Below, piece after piece: positions 42,451 through 53,276 of a stretch of DNA of 64,000 bases (its first letter is position 1; each line of letters opens with the position of its first letter). The notes below the pieces were generated by a model. It had not been told where the DNA came from. It saw only the letters and a list, made by a program, of their open reading frames with translations, and did not search any database. The stretch is from Triticum aestivum (taxonomy: Eukaryota; Streptophyta; Magnoliopsida; Poales; Poaceae). The position numbers and the translations under genes were made by a program. The DNA is taken from NCBI RefSeq assembly GCF_018294505.1, contig NC_057795.1, positions 522,231,184-522,295,183 of the forward strand, read 5' to 3'.

Positions 42451-43215
42451 AACAGCTACGTGGGCATATTTGTTGCATTAAATTACGGGGGAGGGAAGGG
42501 GTGGAACTATTGCTGGTCACAATGGATAGGACGAGCGTGGGGGGAGTAGAGTCATGCATGCAGATTTTTTTCACACGGGGTGGAGTGGTGGGACCGCCGG
42601 AGGGAGAAGGAGAGTTTGGCAGGCATATTGTTTCCACACATGGAGAGGAAAAGATTTGGAGATGAACGGGCTTCCTGCAGGTATGGGAAACGGTGCATAA
42701 TAAGTCATCTTGCATGCCGGGCTAGGTATAGTCTCAAGTCATTAAAAACATACACACCCCACACATGTTCATATTTCAAGGTGCACTATATTATTGCATG
42801 TGATGATTAAGGCTGGCCATAATGGTGGTATCTTAGCTGGTATCATGCACATGGGAATAGCAAACATGCAGATGTGGCAAAGAATTAAAGAAGAGAGGGG
42901 GGTTAGAGTAACTAGTGTTCATGCATGCATCAGTAAACACATTTTTTTGTGAAGAACGACAACATTAGTTGAGTACTTTTGCAGGCTTCAAAAACTATTC
43001 CACCGCCTCTACTATCTTGCTAAAAGTAGGTGAAATTTTTGAATCAAGCCCTTTAAACTAGAAGGGAGGTAGTGGTACTCTAATAGCTAACCTTGTTGTG
43101 ATGACAAGATAGGACATGGCACGCACCTGGACGGAGGAACTAGTCTATATTGTGCATTTAAGTTTTGTCTGAAGTCAATGTACCTCTACTTTCACCATAC
43201 TTACAGAAAAATGTA
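42451..43215. other. intergenic with possible MITE remnant
   Basis: No gene. The segment from about 42812 (GGCTGGCCATAATGGTGGTA, TCATGCACATGGGAATAGCA) resembles a small grass MITE, and GACAAGATAGGACATGGCAC near 43102 may belong to its other side. I cannot define ends or a duplication. Confidence 0.4.
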
Positions 43216-43506
43216 CTCCCTCCGTCTAGGTGTGTAAGTCATCTTACGAAAACCAAATATTCCCAAACCACATAGGCACGGTGCATTAACTTCTACCTCG
43301 TTTCTTATTTCTTGACATATCAACCAATAAGAGATGAGGGTGTGCATGCTTTTAATAACTTGAGACTATCAAACATGACATGCAGTGGTTAGTTCATTGC
43401 ATGCAATACTATTAATTAGCAAATAAACATTAATGTCTCTCATTTTCCCCTCCTCCTTGGTCATAGTGCACAGCCTAAGATGACTTACTCACCTAGACGG
43501 AGGGAG
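43216..43506. mobile_element. Stowaway MITE (291 bp)
   Basis: Ends CTCCCTCCGTCTAGGTGTGT and (reversed) CTCCCTCCGTCTAGGTGAGT, TA at 43214-43215 and 43507-43508. Same family as 40288-40625, without the internal duplication. Confidence 0.9.
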
Positions 43507-43589
43507 TATCAACATTCACAATGCCTAATCATTATAAAACGTAGTTCTTATACTCATTATAATCAGTATTGTAGATATTGATATTTTTA

Positions 43590-43926
43590 GTATAAATTTG
43601 GTTGTGGGATTTCATTGATGCCTGTCAAAGCGTGGAGGAAGCAGAGCTTAGGGCTTGCATTGCCGGTATCGACATAGGTATTCCTGTTCATAGTCCTGTA
43701 ATTTTAGATACTGATTGCGCTTTTGTGGTAGCATCTCTTGCATCGGGGGACTATGACAGGTCTGCTATGCGTGACCTGAAGATGAAAGCGTTGAGCATCT
43801 CGAAGTTGATCAACAATCTTCAATTGTCAAAGATTAGCCGTTCGGCCAATAAGGTGGCACACTTAATCGCTAAGTATAGCCTTAACAATAGATTAGATGG
43901 TATTCTTGTAAATAACATACCGCCCT
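43590..43926 (+). pseudogene. RNase H-like (RVT_3 type) domain, cut by CACTA 2
   Basis: Reads EEAELRACIAGIDIGIPVHS, VILDTDCAFVVASLASGDYD, LINNLQLSKISRSANKVAHL, IAKYSLNN, the usual pattern of the plant RVT_3 RNase H-like domain: Glu in the A-E-x-x-A helix, Asp in LDTD, and R-x-x-N-x-x-A-H at the end. Such domains occur alone in plant genes and at the C-terminus of LINE-derived proteins. The N-terminal part, including the first catalytic Asp strand, is missing. The frame runs into the CACTA terminus at 43927 (NNIPPS then LQKKTHP), so the insertion removed the natural end. A splice acceptor-like TTTTTAG lies at about 43584-43590. Confidence 0.65.
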
Positions 43927-46900
43927 CACTACAAAAAAAGACACATCCGTGACATTTTGGGCCGAACGAATTTTTTTTCTGTCATACATATGACACTTCT
44001 ATGACGATAATTGTGACAAAACCCGGTATCATCATAGATGTGGTGGGCTCCTACTTCTGTGACAAAAAATCATGATAGAAAATGGGCTTTTCGTCTTGGG
44101 CGGGCCGGAGACGCAGCTGCATGACATTCTTTGGGCCGTCCATGACGGAAAAACCGTGGTAGAAGCGAGGGGGAGGAAAATATCGGGGAGTTGTCAGTTA
44201 CGGTGGGAGGTTGGGGGCCGAGCGATGCGTGTTTCTCTCATACACGTACGTGCGTGTGTGCGAGGCGTTGGCTCTAACTGAACCCGAGCGAGGCGTTGGG
44301 CACTAACTGAACCCGAGCGATTGCACTGCAGGCTACGCGTTACTGAACCCGAGTGATCGATCGATGGCTGTTAACTGAACCCGATGGAGCGATTCCTTCG
44401 CTACTGCTGCTAACTGAAGCCGATCGATTGGATTAACAGTGAGTGTTGCGGGGGGGGGGGGGTGGATGAACAGTGAGCGATGGTGTTGCCTCTGGATGAA
44501 CAGGACCCCGTGTGTGGAGGGCTGGATAAACATTAGATGGTGGAGGAGTGGCCGTGGAGGACCTCGTGGTGTGGAGGGCTGGATGAACAGTAGACGATGG
44601 AGGGGTGGTTGAATAGTAGCCGGTGGAGTAGCGCGCGGTGGAGGCTGGATAAACAGGAGCCCGTGGAGGCTGGAGGAGGTCGACGGTAGCCCGTGGGGGC
44701 TGGAGGAGGTCGACGGTGGAGATGAACAGTATCCCGTGGAGTCCCATTTTGATGTATGCCACACCCCTCCCGATGAACAGGATCCCCGTTTCGACCGTAG
44801 GAGGTCCGTTTCGTCCGTTTTGCGGTACGCCACACCCATCCCGATCAACAGGACCCCCGTTTCGACCATAGGATGTCCTTTAACTCTGTTTTGCGGTACG
44901 CCACACCCCTCCCGATCAACATGACCCCCGTTTCGACCGTAGGAGGTACGTTTCCTCCGTTTTGCGGTACGAGACACCCCTCCCGATCAACAAGACCCCA
45001 TTTTGAACGTGTCCGGTCGAACACAAGGCCGTTTCCTCCGTTCTGCGGTACGCCAGGCCTCATTTCCATCGCCTGTTCCGTCCAAGCCGGTTGGCTCCCA
45101 CACGTTCTGTTGCCTCCCGATGAACACGACGCATTCCGTTGCCTCCCCATGAACACGACGCATTCCGTTGCCTCCCCATGAACACGACGACGACTCTGTT
45201 TCTCCGTTCCGACCCAGCCATGTACGTATACGTGAGTAGGCGTTCGAGACCCTGCCCGTATGTATGTACATGGCCGTATTTTCTTTCTTGCACCCTCGCC
45301 GCTATACGTACGTGTACATGCTACGTGCGCGCCTCTACTACGACACGTGCGCGCCTCTACTACGGCACGTGCACGCCTCTACATCTACAAGTATGTACGT
45401 ACACGTTCGCGACCAGAATGACAATGCTACGTACACTTCGACCAGGTGGGTCCCGACTGTCAGGCACTTCCTTGCCTGCGAAGATGTATCTGGTGGGTCC
45501 CAGCAGTCAGGGGGGCGAATCGTTTTTTTCCCGGACACACTTCCTTGCGTGCGAAGATGTAGCTGGTGGGTCCCTACAGTCAGGGGGGCGAATCGTTTTT
45601 TTGCCCGGACGCACTTCCTTGCATGCGAAGATGTAGCTGGTGGGTCCCAGCAGTCAGGGGGGATCTTTTTTTTCACGAAATACGGTGGAGCATCCGGTGG
45701 GTCCCTGCTGTCTGGTGGAGGAATCATTATTTTCCGCGTAATAAGGAGGCACTTCCTTGCTGCGGCCGTGGACCCAGCTGTCAGCCTCTCCACATACAGT
45801 CCACGTCCGATGGAAGTCGTTCCTTGACCACGTTGACCACGCCGCGCCGAGAGCACCACGGCGGTGGATGACGGTGAGTCCTAGCAAGGGGACGACTCAG
45901 AGCCCGGGAAGATGCAGCAGTGGATGCCCACGCGAAGAGGAGTATGAGGGTTCACTGGTTCGGCTGCGGTGTGAGGCTGCTGTCGCCGCAGAATAACAGG
46001 GGGTGTGGGTGAGTAGAGGGATGGCCTGGCCAGCGGTGGGAGTAGTAGGGGGCAGCAAGGCCTCCGCGGCATCACAGCCGGCCACGGGAGGCAGGAGCAC
46101 GCGGCACGACCGGCGCTGGTTTGGGCGGCTGGAGCAAGACGACTAGAGGTTGAAGAAGCACTACAACCATTGGATGAACATCGTACGATAATAGGAGCTA
46201 GAATCGTTCATATTGACTAAGTTGACAAAGCCCTCCGTCCCCGTCAACTTGGTAGGCCCACAAGTCAGCCTCCCAGTATGCTGGGTTCCAGCTGGCAGGG
46301 GGAGTATTCATTTTTTTTGTGCGTAATAAGGAGGCACTTCCTTGCGTGCGAAGATAGCTGGTGGGTCCAACAAGTCAGCGGGGAGCACGTTTTATTTGAG
46401 AAATACAGAGGCCCTTCTGGTGGGTCCCAGATGTCAGGTGGAGGAATCATTATTTTGTGTGTAATGAGGAGGCGTTTCCTTGTGTGCGGTCGTGGACCCA
46501 GCTGTTAGCCTCTCCATGCACAATCTTCTTCCGATGGTGTCGTTCGTTGACCACGTTGACCATGACACACCGAGCGCATCTAAGGTGGTGTACGATGGCG
46601 AGGCCCCGGACAGCAATGAGCCGGAGATTGGAAGACGCGGGAGTAGAGTCGCAGACGGGGAGGTGTATGAGGGTTAACTGGTTCTAGTGTGGTGTGGTTC
46701 GGCAGTTGGTGGAGAAGAACAGGAGGTGTGGAGGGGTGGAGGTACGATAAGCGGAATGAATCAAACGAAGTGCATCATGAGGGTTGGGGATTTAGCATAT
46801 GCTCTACTATCAATTATAGGTTCACCTATGCCCCAAGAAAGAGGTGCAGAGGTGGAATTCAATAGATTTAAGCAACTTCAGTATGCGGGTAGCGATGCTT

Positions 46901-47460
46901 TTTGGAATCCAAGAGAACTTTGAATCGGAGGAACGACCAACACAGCTGGCAACCCCCCCCCTCACATCAAGCCTGTACGCTAGCTACCAACATATACTAT
47001 GGAGTCCATGGCTACCTCCGCGGATGGCCTGGCCAATGGTGGAGTAGTGCTTCATAGCGAAGCATGCTAAGCAGAGCTGCTAGCGGCAGGAGGCGGGAGG
47101 TGGTCCCGGTGGCGCTGGAGGAAGAAGACGAGAGATTAAAGATGGATGCCGGTCGTTGGATGTAAATCCAACGGCTAACATGTCAGAATCATTTGTTAAC
47201 TAAGTTGACAACGACTTGCGTTGGCTTCAACCTATTGGCCCACATTTCAGCCTCCAAAAATGAGGCACGTATTCAACCCATCTTTTCAGAATTTACAGTT
47301 TTTTTGCGCGGTATAATTTACAGTCAATTTGATCTTTTTTTTGAATTACAACCACTAGCTGGGCTGGGTGAACAACTAATGTAGCATCCATGCGGCCCAT
47401 TTATTTTATTTCCTAAAAAATTACAGGCCATTTGCACTTTATCTAGATACACGATTTTGC
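43927..47460 (+). mobile_element. CACTA transposon 2, right end not found
   Basis: Starts CACTACAAAAAAAGACACAT; the first 700 bp match CACTA 1 nearly base for base (ATCATAGATGTGGTGGGCTC, TAACTGAACCCGAGCGA). It is not interrupted by a gypsy element, so it shows the original order of modules. 71-bp repeats (44745-45060) lead through GTGAGTAGGCGTTCGAGACC into the GTGGGTCCCAGCAGTCAGG units (45447-45760), then the longer module twice (about 45765 and 46490). 46740-46930 is an unrelated insert or captured piece. No transposase is visible and no inverted terminus was found. The right limit is approximate. Confidence 0.62.
45447..45760. repeat. 74-85-bp tandem module in CACTA 2
   Basis: Three to four units with CACTTCCTTGCGTGCGAAGA, TAGCTGGTGGGTCC(C) and CAGTCAGGGGGGCGAATC followed by a T run. 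Heads near 45466, 45539, 45612 and 45750. Equivalent to 32088-32330 in CACTA 1. Confidence 0.75.
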
Positions 47461-48545
47461 TTGGGCAATTCTAATTATAATGTTGGGTTGGGCCAGCAAT
47501 GTTATCAAAAAATAAAAAAGGTCTGAGCATTTTGTTATAAATATATTTAAATAATAAGTGATATTATTACATTCGTCCTTAAATCTTACCAAGCTTTTGT
47601 ACACAATCACTAGGATTTTCGTGCCAAAACAATCCAGGATTTTATTTGTTAAGAAATTATTTTTATAAGTTAATAAGATGCGGGATATTGTTTTCTTACA
47701 TATGTAAGTATCTGTTAAATATATGATGACAATAAAAATAATATATAATAACATATAAAATATTTAAATATATATAATATAGTTAGAAGGGAAACATAAG
47801 TTGTACCTGGCGTTCCTATTCTTATATAGAAAAATAGAACAGACCTCTGCGTTTTCTTCAAAAAAATAGATAAATTGGGCTGCCAAAAATAAAACCTCGG
47901 ATGGGAGGTCCATAGGACGGTCGATACATGACGGCCCTAAGAAAATACAAACAGGCCCTCCCATCGGAGGTAGTGGGCTGCGCATGTTAAAAATGAAATC
48001 CTAGACGGGGCAGCCCAAAACCACGTCCAACACTTGCCAAAACTTTGTCCCTCGTTTTCTCTGTGTTTCGCACACTCGACATTGTGTGGGCATTTTGACT
48101 GTGCATCATATGAAGATGTGCTATGCATGAATGTTGATCAGCATGATGTTACCTGGCTAGTAGTTCCATTTTCGACCATGAATAAAACTTCCAACAAGAT
48201 GTTAACCCTGTTTGAAAAGGCCGTGTTAATATAAATGCTCTGCCTCTGAAAGTTGCAGTTTCTTATCTGAAACTGAACTTACAGTTTCTTATCTGAAACT
48301 GAAACTTGCAGTTTCTTCTCGTCTGCACTTTTATACTCCTATGGAACTACATTTTTTAAGTGCTAAAAATAGATCTCTAGAATTCATAAAATTCTTCATA
48401 TGCTCAATACTGCAAATCTGAAATTCAAAAGACATTCATATCTAAAAGTACTATCAAAATACACAACACAAAACACAATTCACAACCTGCAAATACTGAC
48501 AACCCTAAGCTCCTCCTGACAATTCACAACCTGCCCGACTATTGG
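47461..48545. other. AT-rich intergenic sequence
   Basis: 47500-47800 is extremely AT rich (TATTTAAATATATATAATAT and similar), possibly low-complexity TE remnant. 48250-48330 has a short repeat of CAGTTTCTTATCTGAAACTG. No gene recognised. 48350-48545 may be the 3' flank of the minus-strand gene that follows. Confidence 0.5.
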
Positions 48546-48572
48546 GCTGGGGGGTGGGGGGGCAGCCCCCTC

Positions 48573-49049
48573 CTATTCCTCCGTGGCAGACAGCCGCCCC
48601 ATGAGACGATGTGAACGGTGAGGGAGATGATGGCGGGGAAGCGTCGTCGGGCCAACTGCTTTTCTCCTCTTGCAGTTGGGTTCGGTCGACGAAGACTCCA
48701 CCGGCTCGCTCTGGCAGGACACCCTCACAAACGGCACCCTGTAGATGCTCGATCCTTCAATCTCTGGTGGATGCTCCATCTGGACTCAATACTCCCACCA
48801 CCGCTCCCTCACGATCGGATTCAGTGAATCTGTTTGCTCCATGGCCCAGAGGAGCAGCTCTATGTACTCCGGCGCGACTCCCTCTGGGAGTATCACCGCC
48901 TTTTCACTCTGTTGCAGATATTTGGCTATGGATATCGCCGTCGCCGCTAGTTGGTCCTTGTTGTCAAACCAAGACTGTATCTCCAACATCCTAGCTAGCT
49001 TCACAGGGTCGCCGTCTGCGATCCTCATGTATCGGTTGTACTCATCCAT
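48573..49049 (-). pseudogene. unrecognised protein, copy 1 of a head-to-head pair, one in-frame TGA
   Basis: Family not recognised. About 158 codons from ATG 49049 (MDEYNRYMRIADGDPVKLAR), chosen because it aligns with MERMQQRIKQIAGGDQAKLV in copy 2; ATG 49070 is also in frame. Shared blocks are RMLEIQSWFDN, a hydrophobic LLLWAMEQTDS, WWEY, then MEHPPEIEGSSIYRVPFVRV and a basic CKRRK segment. A TGA at 48786-48788 interrupts WWEY and the following segment in the same frame. It is preceded by a CT-rich minisatellite leader. The predicted protein is small and mostly helical, with no membrane segment or known motif. Copy 2 has its stop at a different position, so neither stop is ancestral. Confidence 0.55.
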
Positions 49050-49084
49050 CGATCTACTTCTCCACAGCACCTTCAGTCGCCGGC

Positions 49085-49312
49085 GGTGGTTTTTGAATGG
49101 AAGAGGAGAGGAGCATCACTGGTTTTGTATTAGAACGGTATAGGAGCGACACTGGTTTTGGACTGGAACAAGAGAGGAGGGGCGGTGGTTTTGAAATGGA
49201 AGAGGAGAGGAGCGGCGCTGGATTTAGATTGGAACAGGAGAGGAGCGGCGGTGGTTTAAGAGGAGAAGAGCGGAAGAGCGGCGCTGGTCTTGGAAGTATT
49301 TTTTTGTTGTTT
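49085..49312 (-). repeat. CT-rich minisatellite leader of copy 1
   Basis: On the minus strand repeats of CTCCTCTCCTCTTCCATT plus TCAAAACCACCGCC, about 33-36 bp each, directly before the ATG at 49049. Matches the repeat before copy 2 in unit and orientation relative to the gene. Confidence 0.8.
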
Positions 49313-49322
49313 TGAGTATTTT

Positions 49323-49485
49323 GGGTCAAAGTTTGACCACGTACTATATGTGACAAGCAAAATGTGAATGCGTGTCACCAAAAATTGTATCGTTTGGTTC
49401 GTATCTGAATGTACTTTCAAATTATATTATTTTTGCAACGTATAACATATATTTTATGTGCGAAAATCATGGTCAATTTTGACCC
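49323..49485. mobile_element. MITE-like inverted repeat between the paralogues
   Basis: Ends GGGTCAAAGTTTGACCACG and (reversed) GGGTCAAAATTGACCATG. It lies between the two minisatellite leaders, close to the symmetry centre of the pair. No clear target duplication seen. Confidence 0.5.
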
Positions 49486-49597
49486 AGAATAAAAGGGAGA
49501 CTAGTTAATGTGGGGTCACTTTCTTAATTGAAGGTTAAATTGATTTTGATTTTGATCCAGTCACAGCGTGCCGGCCCTCTCGCCCAATCCTAAATCG

Positions 49598-49925
49598 CTG
49601 CCACACGCTCCTCTCCCTCTTCTCCATTGCAAAACCACCACCTCTCCTCTCCATCATCTCAATTCCAAAACTACCGTCTCGCCTCTCCCTCTTCTGATCT
49701 TCTCCATTGCAAAACCACCTCCTCTCCTCTCCATCTTCTCCATTGCAAAACCACCTCCTCTCCTCTCCATCAACTCCATTCCAAAACCACCGTCTCGCCT
49801 CTCCCTCTTATGATCTTCCCTCCATTGCAAAACCACCTCCTCTCCTCACCATCATCTCCATTCCAAAACCACCTCCTCTCCTCTCCCTCTTCTCTATTGC
49901 AAGATCACCGTCTCTCCTCCCATCT
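49598..49925 (+). repeat. CT-rich minisatellite leader of copy 2
   Basis: Eight or so units of TCTCCATTGCAAAACCACC plus TCCTCTCCTCTCCATCT (about 36 bp), with variants GTCTCGCCTCTCCCTCT. Ends about 37 bases before the ATG at 49962. It encodes nothing convincing and is probably 5' untranslated. Confidence 0.85.
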
Positions 49926-49961
49926 TCCAAAGCTAGCACCGGACCACTCAGAACGACATCT

Positions 49962-50456
49962 ATGGAGAGGATGCAGCAGCGAATCAAGCAGATCGCTGGC
50001 GGCGACCAGGCAAAGTTAGTCAGGTTGAAGGAGATCCTTAGTTTGTTTGACAATGAGTGGGAGATTTCTAGGATGGTGCGGGCCATGTGGCAATGGATGT
50101 GAAAGAGCGAGCCGGCAGCAATGAGGGCGGCGATGTACATGTACTCCTCGGCGGCAGTCACGCCGCAGTCCTCCGAGTTCATCAAGTATTTCCTATGGGC
50201 GATGGAGCAGACAGATTCGCCTGAGGCGACAGTCAGGCGGAGCTGGTGGGCGTACAGGTCGGAGGTCGAGCACCCAGAGGATAACGAATCGATCGAGTAT
50301 GGTGTGCCATTCATGAGGGTGCACAGCCAGCCGGAGCCACAAGAGTATTCGTTCTCCCACCGCAAGAGGAGTCCGGATGGCGCGACGTCGCTTCCCCGTC
50401 GTTCTCCATGGTTCCCTCGACGCTCGCCTTGTTTCAACGGCGGCGGTAGGGTTTAA
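49962..50456 (+). pseudogene. unrecognised protein, copy 2 of the head-to-head pair, one in-frame TGA
   Basis: 164 codons in one frame from ATG 49962 (MERMQQRIKQIAGGDQAKLV) to 50456, interrupted once by TGA at 50100-50102 after MWQWM. Blocks shared with copy 1: LKEILSLFDN, FIKYFLWAMEQTDS, RRSWWAYRSEVEHPEDNES, YGVPFMRVHSQPEP, SHRKRSP. The last part is Arg/Pro rich. Identity between the copies is roughly half by eye, so the duplication is not recent, yet both keep the leader repeat. If the TGA is a recent change or a sequencing error, this is a real gene of an undescribed grass family. I see no domain I can name. Confidence 0.55.
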
Positions 50457-52480
50457 GGTAAGCTTCGCATTAACCTAATCTTCCACCTGCTCATGCTTAC
50501 AATCAGTGTGACAACTAATGAAAATCATGCTTACAATCAGTCTCCGAGTACTACGCCAATCACCCTAAAATAGCTCTGGACCTTTGGGTCAAAGTTGTGA
50601 CACAGTGTACAAATAAAGAAAAATAGATTGGCGCTTCTTTCAGAAAAGAGTACTCCCTAGAAAACTGTCAATATAAGCTACTAGTATTTGGTTAGAGGAT
50701 TTGCTGCCGAGAAAGATCCGTCCAGAGAGAGCGCCACACATCCCACTGGTGGTGGTGGATGCCAATGCGTGCATGCAACATGGTTGGTGTCGGTAATTTT
50801 TACTTGGCACACCTCGCACTCTGCATATATGCCGGTTCCATACGTACATTTGTGCAGTTCCACCAAAATGTAGCTGAATAACCCTTTTTGCACAGATAAT
50901 GAAAAAGCGTGATTACATTATAGTGGCACTAGTTGATGAAACACACAAAATAAATAGAAGAAAATATTGCGATAGTATCATAGTATGCCATGCTACGAGG
51001 GCGAGATGGGCCCTGCGATGCCTCATACGGTACACCTCATACTGGACATCGTCCCAAGTCTCCCAGATACACCTTCTGCCAGTGATGAACAACAGTGTAG
51101 AACAGTAGTACAAGGAGGCGCCTTGAGACATTCAAATCTCTATTTTTGTACATATCAACTAAAATTAAGCACCCCAGTTTGCAGAAACGCATAAACATTA
51201 ACAATGGGACTAGTTGATGAAACATACTTTAACAAAGAGAAACACTTTCTTTATCTACATTGGAAATGAAATGATAGAGATGACACTCGCTCTATTTTAA
51301 CTGTATTATTACTTCATTTTATCAGTGACACTAGGGTCGAGCAAGTGGCAAATGAGGTGTACCGTGCATCGCAAGGATGGAGGTCGGGGGTGCTTAGACT
51401 GGGATGCTGAAGGTGGCTCTTTCAGTCACCAACATGGATGATTCAATTCATGGGACCTTTTGGTGCAGTTCACCTAAAATGAAGCAATGTCCCGTGAGCT
51501 AGGAGCTTCTTCTTCATTTTTTTTAAGAAAAGGGCTCCAGCCCCGATTCCATTTCCATCAGAAAACAAAACCCACAGAGCTTTTTCTTCATTAGTTGCAA
51601 TAAAATTGAGCAACATCAAGGTTGGTTGTGAAGCTCCTGGAATGCTCAACTATAATTTGGATATCATTTGTGCAGTTCAACTAAGATCAAGCGTGAAATG
51701 TATATCTCTGTTTGCACAAAAAAGGTGGAAAGGAGGGTGACTAACAAGTGATGAAACATGCATCAAATGAAAAGAAGCATGTTCCTTATCTGAATGCCAA
51801 TCCTACAAGGACAGTAGCAATTTCTAAAGTAGTGGCATTGCTAGATATTAGTGTGGGCATAAGGATTAACTATGACAACCGTTAAATACGACATTACTTT
51901 GGGCACGGGAGAGTAGGCGGACTAGGACAGTTGCATTTCTAAGGAAAAGAACCAACTTAATTACTCGAGCCATTACATTGAAAACAACATTGGTTTAACG
52001 TGTCCTTACTTTTAACAGTGCGACTGCTACATTTTACAAGTGGCATTACATAAGAGTGGCTCGGGGCAACAAACATCAGAACAGGATATCTGGGTTGGTC
52101 CCATTTTTGTTCGGTATAGCCACCTTATACTGTGTGAGGCTAGCAAATCTAGTGCTGGACTTACTCTGTTGACTTGTCCCCCAGTCCCCACTTTCTTTCC
52201 GTTTTCAACCAATAGATCGGGTTTATATTGAGTTTGTACTGCGTTTCCCTTTATTTCCCTATTAGACCTAGAGACCAGTTGGATAGACAGTCTCTGCTAC
52301 TTTTCGCCCCCATTATTTCCTCTTTCGACCAAGTCCTAGATTCAGGTAACAAATCCTCCCCACCCCCCACGCCCTTTCTTCCTTGTTTGAACCAAGTAGT
52401 ACTAGATTCGAGTGCATGAACTAGTTTTACCTCTTAAACATAAAAAAATTAGGTGGTTTTCGAATAGCCGATTGATCCTA
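50457..52480. other. intergenic, no supported gene
   Basis: Low-copy-looking sequence. 50990-51130 is less AT rich and open on both strands for about 70 codons, but without recognisable protein pattern. A T/A-rich stretch near 51515 (TTTTTTTTAAGAAAAGGGCT) resembles a retroposed tail. If the promoter at 52929-53016 is real, further exons of a minus-strand gene should lie here; I could not identify them. Confidence 0.4.
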
Positions 52481-52900
52481 TCTACGAGGGGGGCTGAGAA
52501 ATAGTAAAAGTTACAAATGCAGCGACGTCAGGAGCTCGGGAAGTAGAGCAAGGCCGGTTTCGAAGGAAGTTATACCTGATGGTCGCCGGGATGTCGCTAG
52601 GTGGGCGGCGGGAGGCCGGATCTTCCAACACTAAGGCAGTGAGGAAGAAGGGGTCGGAGGCCCTCCCTCGCCAGCGGTGCTTGGGAGAGAACGGCAAGGC
52701 AGGCTGATCCGGACGCGCCCAGTAGTGGGTAAGAGCCATCGCCGAGGACGACCACATGAACGTTGCACGTTCTCACCTTCCCCGGCAGAGAGGATCCGGC
52801 TGGATCTGTAACCAGCGATGAGCAGAGAGAGCGAGTGTGTGTGTGGCCACCGCTGTTGTGTTTAGATCTGAGAGGCCGAGACAGTGTGAAGAGAGCAACA
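52481..52900 (-). CDS. possible first exon(s) of a minus-strand gene
   Basis: Weak call based on promoter context. Minus strand from about 52900: a C/T-rich leader (TCTCTTCACACTGTCTCGGC, CACACACACACTCGCTCTCT), then GCCGGGGAAG followed by GTGAGAACG, a good splice donor at about 52776. An ATG at 52757 opens 91 codons (MWSSSAMALTHYWARPDQPA ... ASRRPPSDIPATI), with a second donor-like CAGGTATAAC at about 52575. No family recognised and no downstream exon found. It could equally be a promoter fragment left beside gypsy B. Confidence 0.25.
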
Positions 52901-52928
52901 CTAGCAAGCAAGCGCGGAGGCTCCTGCC

Positions 52929-53016
52929 TATATAGTGGAGTAGTACTTAGTTTTCTTTTGTCTACCGGAGCCGGCTTGACCTTGTCAATGACTGTCGAGA
53001 AGTCCTCATGCACGTG
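52929..53016 (-). promoter_or_regulatory. promoter-like block: G-box and TATA box
   Basis: On the minus strand CACGTG (53011-53016, in GGGCCACGTGCATG) is followed about 77 bases later by CACTATATAGGCAGG (TATATA at 52929-52934), and then by the C/T-rich leader described for the exon. Order and spacing are typical of plant Pol II promoters; G-boxes are bound by bZIP and bHLH factors. Confidence 0.45.
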
Positions 53017-53276
53017 GCCCGGAGGCGCAGTTGTCGTCATTTTGATCTGAAGCGCCGGATTATAACATATAACATGAAAAAATGCCACATGACAAGAAAT
53101 CATAACCTCACTGCCCAAAGGAGACAACATGAATCCCGAGGAACAAACTAGACGAGGAACAAAGCTCAAATTAAACATAAACTCGTAGAAAAGGGGTCTG
53201 TCGATAGATGTCCTAATTAACATAGCCGACTTGACCTAGATGGCAGCCGAGTAGTCACTGTTCGTGCATGTGCCCC

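Noticed and set aside
50640..51225. Small ORFs of 60-75 codons on both strands
   Set aside because: Overlapping on opposite strands, no protein pattern, no promoter or splice context that chooses one.
52597..53223. 208-codon minus-strand ORF
   Set aside because: It runs through a TATA box, C/T-rich leader and donor-like site; promoter-like sequence explains it better than a coding exon.
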